From positions 6,936,001-7,000,000 of the forward strand of contig NC_090967.1 in NCBI RefSeq assembly GCF_040807025.1: 64,000 bases of DNA, in the 5' to 3' direction. The notes beneath the pieces were generated by a model. That model had not been told where the DNA came from. It saw only the letters and a list, made by a program, of their open reading frames with translations, and did not search any database. Positions within the stretch are counted from its first letter, which is position 1; each line of letters starts with the position of its first letter. Source of the DNA: Struthio camelus (Eukaryota > Chordata > Aves > Struthioniformes > Struthionidae). The translations under genes and the position numbers were made by a program. Below are positions 57,785 through 64,000 of the stretch, piece by piece.

Positions 57785-58885
57785 TGCTGTGCCGTGCCAT
57801 GGGCCATGCTGTGCCATGCACCGTGCCGTGTGCCATGCGCTGTGCCATGCACCATGCTGTGCACCGTGCTGTGTGCCGTGCGCTGTGCCGTGCCGTGCCA
57901 TGTGCCATGCCGTGCACCATGCCGTGCCATGTGCTGTGCCATGCACCATGCTGTGCACCGTGCTGTGTGCCGTGCGCTGTGCCGTGCCGTGCCATGCGCT
58001 GTGCCATGCGCTGTGCACCATGCCATGCCATGTGCTGTGCCATGCACCATGCTGTGCACCGTGCTGTGTGCCGTGCGCTGTGCCGTGCCGTGCCATGCGC
58101 TGTGCCATGCGCTGTGCACCATGCCGTGCCATGTGCTGTGCCATGCACCATGCTGTGCACCGTGCTGTGTGCCGTGCGCTGTGCCGTGCCGTGCCATGCG
58201 CTGTGCCATGCGCCGTGCACCATGCCGTGCCATGTGCTGTGCCATGCACCATGCTGTGCACCGTGCTGTGTGCCGTGCGCTGTGCCGTGTCGTGCACTGT
58301 GCCGTGCACCGTGCACCATGCCGTGCCATGTGCTGTGCCATGCACCATGCTGTGCGCCGTGCTGTGTGCCGTGCGCTGTGCCGTGCCATGCCATGCGCTG
58401 TGCCATGCGCTGTGCACCATGCCGTGCCATGTGCTGTGCCGTGCACCATGCTGTGCACCGTGCTGTGTGCCGTGCGCTGTGCCGTGTCGTGCACTGTGCC
58501 GTGCACCGTGCACCATGCCGTGCCATGTGCTGTGCCGTGCACCATGCTGTGCACCGTGCTGTGTGCCGTGCACCATGTGCCATGCCGTGCCGTGTGCCGT
58601 GCCGTGCACCATGCCGTGCCATGTGCTGTGCCGTGCACCATGCCGTGCCGTGTGCTGTGCCGTGCACCGTGCCGTGCCGTGCACCATGCGCTATGCACCA
58701 TGCCGTGCCGTGCGCCGTGCCGTGCCATGCACCGTGCACCATGCCATGCCGTGTGCCGTGCACCATGTGCCATGCCGTGCCGTGTGCCGTGTGCTGTGCC
58801 GTGCACCATGTGCCATGCCGTGCCGTGTGCCGTGCCATACGCCGTGCACCATGCCGTGCCACGCACTGTGCCATGCCGTGCCGCA
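57785..58885. repeat. CYRTG pentamer satellite with a 96/101-bp higher-order unit
   Basis: Built from CCGTG, CCATG, CTGTG and GTGCA-type pentamers. The landmark GTGCTGTGCC recurs at 57931, 58032, 58133, 58234, 58330, 58431 and 58527, giving spacings of 101, 101, 101, 96, 101 and 96 bp. The right end (58,570-58,885) loses the higher order. It has almost no stops, hence the 500-760-residue false frames. Confidence 0.96.
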
Positions 58886-59974
58886 GCCCCTCCTCGCGCG
58901 ATACCCGCAGGGCTCTTCCAGCCCGCTTCAAGGTCAACCTGACGCCGGCTGCGAGCGGCGCGGGCAGCTCGCCGGGGCGGCCGCGGGGCTGGGGCTGCGC
59001 CGTCCGGCCGGGGGCATGGCGGGTGCCGGCCCTTCCCCGCGCGCCGAGCAGCATCGCAGCCGTATCGTTGCCCCGCCGCCACGTGCCGGAAACCGCTTGC
59101 CCCGCGCGCCCTCTCCGCCTCCGTCCGCGCTCGGCCCTGCTCCCACCCCTCCGTCCTTCGCCCTTTCCCCCGCGCTAGCCCCGGGGACACCTTTCTCCCC
59201 CGCGCTTGCAGGGGGCCGGGACCGGCCGGCGGCTGCAGCCGGGCCCAGCAGCCGTTTGCTGCCTTCCCCCGGTGCCTTTTCTGCCTCTCCGACTTCCCCT
59301 CCGACAGGACGATCCCCGGGCGCGTTGCAACGTCAACGGTGATCGGCCTGCTGCCGTGACCGGGGATCGCCTTCAGGCCTCGCAGCAGCCCCGGAGCGGC
59401 ACAGGTTGGCTGGAGGAAAACGGGGGATGGGTAGCCCGGACCCCCGAGTTTTCCGCCTGATTTGAAGGAAGAGAGCGGCTGATTTCTGCCCTCGGTGCTG
59501 CTCCGCTCGCGGCCACGTCCCTGCCCCAGCGCTTCCTCCTCGGCAAACACAGCGTCACCCCCACCCACGAGGGGTTTCGAGGGTTATTTTGTATGTCTGC
59601 TGAGCCGAGCAAAGGGCTGCTCTCCATCACTCCCGGCTCGGCTCCAGCCGAACGCGAACGGCACGCCGGCGCGGGCTGCCAGGGAGGTGCCCCCCCGCCT
59701 GCTCCCGGCACCGCTCCCCTCGCCCCCCTTTGCTGCACGGGCCCCAGCCCCGCTCATCCTGCCACGGGAAAAGCCGCAGCCAGCAAAGGCCCGGCCCGAG
59801 GCTCCGAGAGGCGCTGGGGTCCGACGCCTCGACCCCGCCAGACGCGAGCATCCTCCGGCCGGGCCGCAAGGGCAGAGCTGCAGGTCCCTCTCCGCCGGGG
59901 ACCCAACCAGAAAACCTCAGTGTAACCCCCCTCGGGCTGTCTGAAGCCCACCTGAGCTTCCAAGTCCTGCAGTG

Positions 59975-60130
59975 ACGTGGGAATCTCAGCTACCTTAAAC
60001 AAATGCACTTCGAGTCTTTGCATCATGGAGAAAAGCTTGAAAAGAAACCCCTGGAGAGGAAACAACTCTAGAAAGAAGAAAAATGAAACCACTCCTGCAT
60101 TTTGTATTATTGAAAATCTCACAGTTTGCA
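59975..60130. other. AT-balanced intronic block
   Basis: Contrasts with its CpG-rich flanks. On the plus strand it includes ACAAATGCACTTCGAG and TTTTGTATTATTGAAAATC. No exon is supported; nothing else seen. Confidence 0.3.
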
Positions 60131-61394
60131 AACCAGTCTCTCCACTGGGGGAGACTGGGGCCAGTCGCACTTTGAGAAAGGCACAGAGACTAACGGGGAC
60201 GAAAACCCAGATCCCAGTTCAGCGGCCAACGGAGACACCAGTCCCCCCCCCCACCCCGTGCCGATCCGGCGGCAGGATCGGGGTTTAAGCGGGTTTTTAA
60301 ACGCCTCTGAGCTTGTGGGATGCAGCACGCTGCAGAAGGACAGCGTGTTGTTTTGATCGTTGCATTAGTCCCAGTTTAATTGTCGGGACGTTATTAACTG
60401 CGCGGAGCAGCGGGGACGCTGCCGCCAAACGCCGTCCTGCCTCAAACCCCGCCGACCCCCTCGGCAGAACGGGGCTGGAGACCCAGCGCGCTCACCGCAC
60501 GCCGGCCTCGCTGGAAGCGGCACCGGGGCGCCAACCTCTCCCGCCTCCCGCTCCGCCGGCCGGGCAAAGCCTCTCCCTTCTCCTGGTGCCACCTCTGCTC
60601 ACCCAGCAGCCGCCTTCCTCTTTTCCCGGGGCAGTCTGGCGCTGGCACCGGCAGCCGGCTCGGCGTGGGTCCCGGCCGGCCTCCCTCCTCCTCCTCCTCG
60701 CTCCGCGGCGCAGCCCCGGCCGGGGAGCCCGAGACCGGGGCCCGTGCAAGCCTCCTCCCCGCCAGGCCCCCCTGGGAAATCGCCCGTTTCCGAAGTGGTA
60801 AAAAGGCGCTGCTTCGGCGGGGCCTCGCGGCAGACCCGCGGCGCCCGGCCGCACGCCCAGCGGATGCTCCCGGCCGCGCGCGCCGCGTGCTTTGCCAGCA
60901 GAAGTCAGCGGCGCGGCGGCAAAGGGCCGGCAGAGCGCGGCCCGGCGCCCGCGGCGCGCGGCCAGGCCTCTGCTGCTCTCACGCCTGCCCCTCGGTTTCT
61001 GCCCGCCAAAGACAGGGCTGATGGCAGCGAAACCCCGCCAGCGGAGACCCTCCGGAGCGGCCGCGGCGCGGGAGGCAGCAGAGGCGCTGCTGAGAAGTCA
61101 CCTCGGAGGAAACGACCTGACTAATGGCATACGGGAATCAAGACACCGGAAAACGCCCTCTCCCGCCTGCCAGCAGCTTCCCGGGCAGGTGCGTTTGCAG
61201 CAGCTTCTCTCCGCCGGGGAAAGGCGGGTGGGCGCTCCCTTCTCGCGGCCGGCGGCGGGGACCCCTCCGGATGCGCCCGGCCCCGGGGGATGCTGCGCGC
61301 CGGCGCCCCTCGCCCGGCTGCCTTTAGCGGGTCACAACGCACGGACGTTTAACCGGCGTTCTACCATCGGCCAAAAAGGAGAGTCACAGTATTA

Positions 61395-61515
61395 ATTAAT
61401 CCTCAAAGCACTTTACCGACATTAACTAATTAAGCCTCCCAGCCCCTCGGCGAGGTGGGAAAGGTACCGCTGTCCTCGTTTCGCAGCTGCGGCGACTCGC
61501 CCAAGGGCGCTGCTC
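61395..61515 (-). mobile_element. MIR-type SINE fragment (3' half), very old
   Basis: On the plus strand CAAAGCACTTTACCGACATT, then AACTAATTAAGCCTC, GAGGTGGGAAAGGTACCGCT and GACTCGCCCAAGG follow, with many changes, the reverse complement of the MIR 3' half (CAAAGCGCTTTACAT.., GAGGTAGGTACT.., ACTTGCCCAAGG). An L2 tail shares this sequence and is the alternative. Confidence 0.65.
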
Positions 61516-61759
61516 CCGCTCTCGCCCGGGACCGCGGCCCGACGGGCGCGGAGGGCCCCTGCGGGGGCGAGCGGCGCCCCAATCCCCGCCCGGCCAAACG
61601 GGGAGTCCCACCAAGAATTAAAACAGAAAACCCGGAAGGATTTATTTATCTCTTTCTGTTTTCAAATCGAAAAAAGTCCCCGCGTGGTTTAAGAGCGATT
61701 AGAGGCCCGGCTGGATTATCAGCCGCTGCCTCGATCACGTCGCATCGATCCGGATAATA

Positions 61760-61810
61760 GCAGGCAGTTGTTCAGATACGATATCATAAAGTCGCTTTAA
61801 CTACAGCCAT
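61760..61810. promoter_or_regulatory. Small TA-balanced motif cluster
   Basis: Contains CGATCCGGATAATAGC and CAGATACGATATCATAAAG. A short unique patch; regulatory role speculative. Confidence 0.15.
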
Positions 61811-62329
61811 AAAGCTTCCCCTCGCTGCAGCGCTGCCTGCGCCGCGCCGGGCACCAAACCGCCCCCGGGGCCTCGTCCGCGCCAGCCCCGAGCCCCCCCA
61901 GCGCGCGCCCCGGCTCCTCCGCTCTGTTCTCAGGTTTAGAGCCGGGAAGCCGCCGGCACCAGGAGGGGATGCCGAGCTCCTCGGGCGCCCGGCGGGGACG
62001 GGACGGCGGGGTGATGCCCCTCCAGGCCACCCGGCGCCGGCGGTCGCCCCCGCCGGACACCCAGCCCGCGCCTCCCTGCCCAAATCCCCAGGGCACCCGC
62101 AGAAAGGCTCACTTCCGTCCGTCCCCAGCTAGAAAATACTTTCTTTGACCCCTAACCGAGGAGGGGGGCGAGCGCCCTCCTGCCCCAGCCGCCTGCGGAG
62201 CCGCCGTTCGCTGCAGGGAGGGATTTGGGGCTAAGGCACGTGGTTTTGGCGCGCCGGGCCGGGCGGGGAGGCGGCTCGGCTGGCGGCGCTCCTGCTCCCG
62301 AGGCCGGCCGGCTGGCTCAGCCTCTCCGG

Positions 62330-62400
62330 GGACCGACTGATTGATTCAATACACCCCTTATTTTAACATATGACTTTTCTATCTTTTCCAACCAGTCGCC
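62330..62400. promoter_or_regulatory. Small candidate non-coding element
   Basis: ACTGATTGATTCAATACACC followed by CCTTATTTTAACATATGAC, in GC-rich surroundings. A PBX/HOX-like TGATTGAT core is visible. Confidence 0.25.
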
Positions 62401-62784
62401 CAGGAGCCAGGGGCCCCGGCAGCCGAGGGAGCGCCCGCCGGCCGGCGGGAACCTCCAGCTCTGCCGCGGCCCGCTTCCTCCTCCGCCCCCTCCTCACCCC
62501 GCAGCTCCGGGCGCCCCCCAAGCCCTGCGGGTTTCCAGCCGCGCGAGCGGGGCAGCGAGACGTTGGAGCGACTGGCAGCGGAGCTCAGGGGACTCGGCCG
62601 GACCCTCGCCAAGCGGCGGGCGCCGTTGCCGGACTCGACCCGTGTCCTTTCCGCTCTTTTCGGGAGCGGGTTCCCCGCCGGGCCCACGGCTCCCCCCCGG
62701 GCCTGATTCCTATTCCTGCCACATCCTCCCTGGGCGCCGGGGCCTCCGTGCCCGGCCGGGGAGGGATTTACAGCCGGGAGAGAC

Positions 62785-62980
62785 CTCTCACTTAAACAAA
62801 ATCACTTCTGCAACGCCATCGCTATAAAAACATTAAAACCGTTCGGTCACCAGAAACAGAGTTCATCTCTTTGCCGCTACACCTGGGCCCATAAATCCTC
62901 CCTTTACCAGCCAGCTCGCTCGGGATGATTTACAAGGTGAAACAAATATGAAAATGTTTTTAAAAATGAAAAGCCACCTA
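62785..62980. promoter_or_regulatory. Candidate non-coding element
   Basis: AT-balanced block with GCTATAAAAACATTAAAACC, GATGATTTACAAGG and CAAATATGAAAATG. No coding frame of note. Confidence 0.25.
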
Positions 62981-63365
62981 GCGGGCTGCCCTTGGCTCCC
63001 CACCCGCCCCCCGTCCCAGGCCGGACCCCAGCGGCTGTGCGCGAGGCGCAGGCGCTTCCCGGGCACCCTTCCCGCTTTGAGATTTCCGCCCGCTAATTAG
63101 AGCGTTAACGCTTCCCCCCGGCAGCATCCCCGAGGGTCCCGTCCGAGCCTGCGAAAGCCAGAGCGGCGCCGGGACGGGGCACGGGCAAACGGGGCCGCGG
63201 CCCCCCCCGGGCTGCAGCCGCCGTCCCCCGCTCGGAGCCGCGCGGACCCGGGGAGGGTCCGGCTCCCGCCCCCGCTGGCCGAGCCGCGGCCCCCTCCGTC
63301 CCTCCGCGCGCCCCGCGTATTTTCACTGCTTAATTCAGCCCGGGGCGACGACCCCTCGCCCTGAC

Positions 63366-63482
63366 AGCGGAGAAACTGAGGCTCGCGGAGGGGGAGCGGT
63401 TTGTCTCCGCGCAGCGAGCTGGAAATAGGATCCAGAATTCAGACTCCCAGCTCAGCGTGTTAACCACGCGAGTAGCCCTCCA
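63366..63482 (-). mobile_element. MIR SINE fragment, minus orientation, very old
   Basis: The plus strand reads ACAGCGGAGAAACTGAGGCT, a region ending GCAGCGAGCTGG, then GGATCCAGAATTCAGACTCC, CAGCTCAG and GTGTTAACCAC. This follows the reverse complement of MIR (GATGAGGAAACTGAGGC, CACACAGCTAG, GATTCGAACCCAGG, TGACTCC, CTTAACCAC) at scattered positions along its whole core. It lies about 1.9 kb from the other fragment. Confidence 0.75.
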
Positions 63483-64000
63483 ACTCATCCAAAAGCTTTC
63501 TATTTTAGTTAATAATAAATCATAACATTTTATTGCTTTTATTAACCAGCTTTAAAATCTTCTCCGGAGTCCAGGCTCCGGCTGCCGCGAGCTGCGCCAG
63601 GCGCCGTCCGCCGGCCCCGGTCCTACCTCGCGTTGCGACGCTAGGGAGAAGTCCGCCAAGGCAAAAAAATTTAACAAATAAAGATTTTAGACCTGGACGT
63701 GCCCTGTCTTCTAATGCGGGGCAGAGATCGGGCGCCGGGGCGCCGGGACGCCGCAGAGCCCGAGGAGCCAGCGCGGGAAGGAAGCGGCGAGAGTCAAGGG
63801 TCCAGGGCGGGCCGCAGGCAACGGGGGGGTCGATAAATGGAAACGAGCGTTTAGAAAGGTGCAGCGGGGCCTCGGCAAAGCGGCCTCGCCGCAGCGCACG
63901 CTCCCTCCCGGCTGGGGAACCCAGCACGGAGAGCGGCCGGCGGCTTTTCAAGCCGGACACCGCACGCCAAAGCCCGCGGCCGCCCCGGGCATAACCCGAC

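Larger units (their letters stand above)
38497..64000 (-). other. EFNA2 intron 1 (partial; runs out of the window)
   Basis: The acceptor at 38497-38498 is that of exon 2. I searched the minus strand to 64,000 for a signal peptide followed by YAVYWNRSNP and a donor and found none, so the intron should exceed 25.5 kb. It is mostly CpG-rich DNA with four minisatellites, two MIR fragments and scattered AT-balanced blocks. No other protein-coding exon could be supported. Confidence 0.7.

Noticed and set aside
57170-59568. Frames of 460-761 codons rich in Cys/His/Ala or Met/Gln/His
   Set aside because: Translation of the CYRTG pentamer satellite. Open on both strands and in several frames.
1-64000. 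Retroviral, LTR or other virus-derived elements
   Set aside because: No reverse-transcriptase, gag or envelope-like frames and no terminal repeats were seen. Only two MIR SINE fragments could be supported.

Overview
The window reads as a vertebrate, most likely avian, microchromosome segment syntenic with human 19p13.3. The evidence is the gene content and order (EFNA2 followed by PWWP3A on one strand), protein sequence close to what I recall for chicken ephrin-A2, very GC-rich non-coding DNA packed with minisatellites, and almost no interspersed repeats. I ran no database search. Family assignments rest on protein sequences I know.

Layout. (1) 1-9.6 kb, minus strand: PWWP3A (MUM1/EXPAND1). 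It is complete, with 13 coding exons that join in frame to 769 codons plus stop, two likely non-coding 5' exons, and a CpG-island promoter at about 9.5-10.3 kb rich in CCAAT and CRE sites. This gene lies in AT-rich DNA, and composition flips to strongly GC-rich at its promoter. (2) About 12.6-20.3 kb, minus strand: the decayed exons of a CaMKIV-type kinase (CAMK4-like). At least eight exons are recognisable in the right order and phase, most with intact GT/AG sites. Catalytic residues are eroded, one exon carries a frameshift, at least one splice acceptor is gone, and the C-terminal exons are not recognisable. It lies between EFNA2 and PWWP3A, where I recall no such gene in human. It looks like the relict of a CAMK4 paralogue. 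(3) About 20.4-33 kb: intergenic DNA with a 32-copy 41-bp minisatellite, a G-rich array, a CCATCG/CCATCC hexamer array, and several AT-rich blocks dense in TAAT motifs that resemble developmental enhancers. (4) About 33.0-38.5 kb, minus strand: EFNA2 exons 4, 3 and 2 with the 3' UTR. (5) 38.5-64 kb: apparently the inside of EFNA2 intron 1. Exon 1 was not found and should lie beyond 64 kb. This intron holds four minisatellites, two old MIR SINE fragments and more enhancer-like blocks.

EFNA2 encodes a GPI-anchored Eph-receptor ligand used in axon guidance, and its large intron and flank plausibly carry its regulatory landscape. PWWP3A is a housekeeping-type chromatin and DNA-damage factor. The two share a strand and neighbourhood, not a pathway. 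The long open frames seen in both strands of the GC-rich part are by-products of stop-poor repeats.
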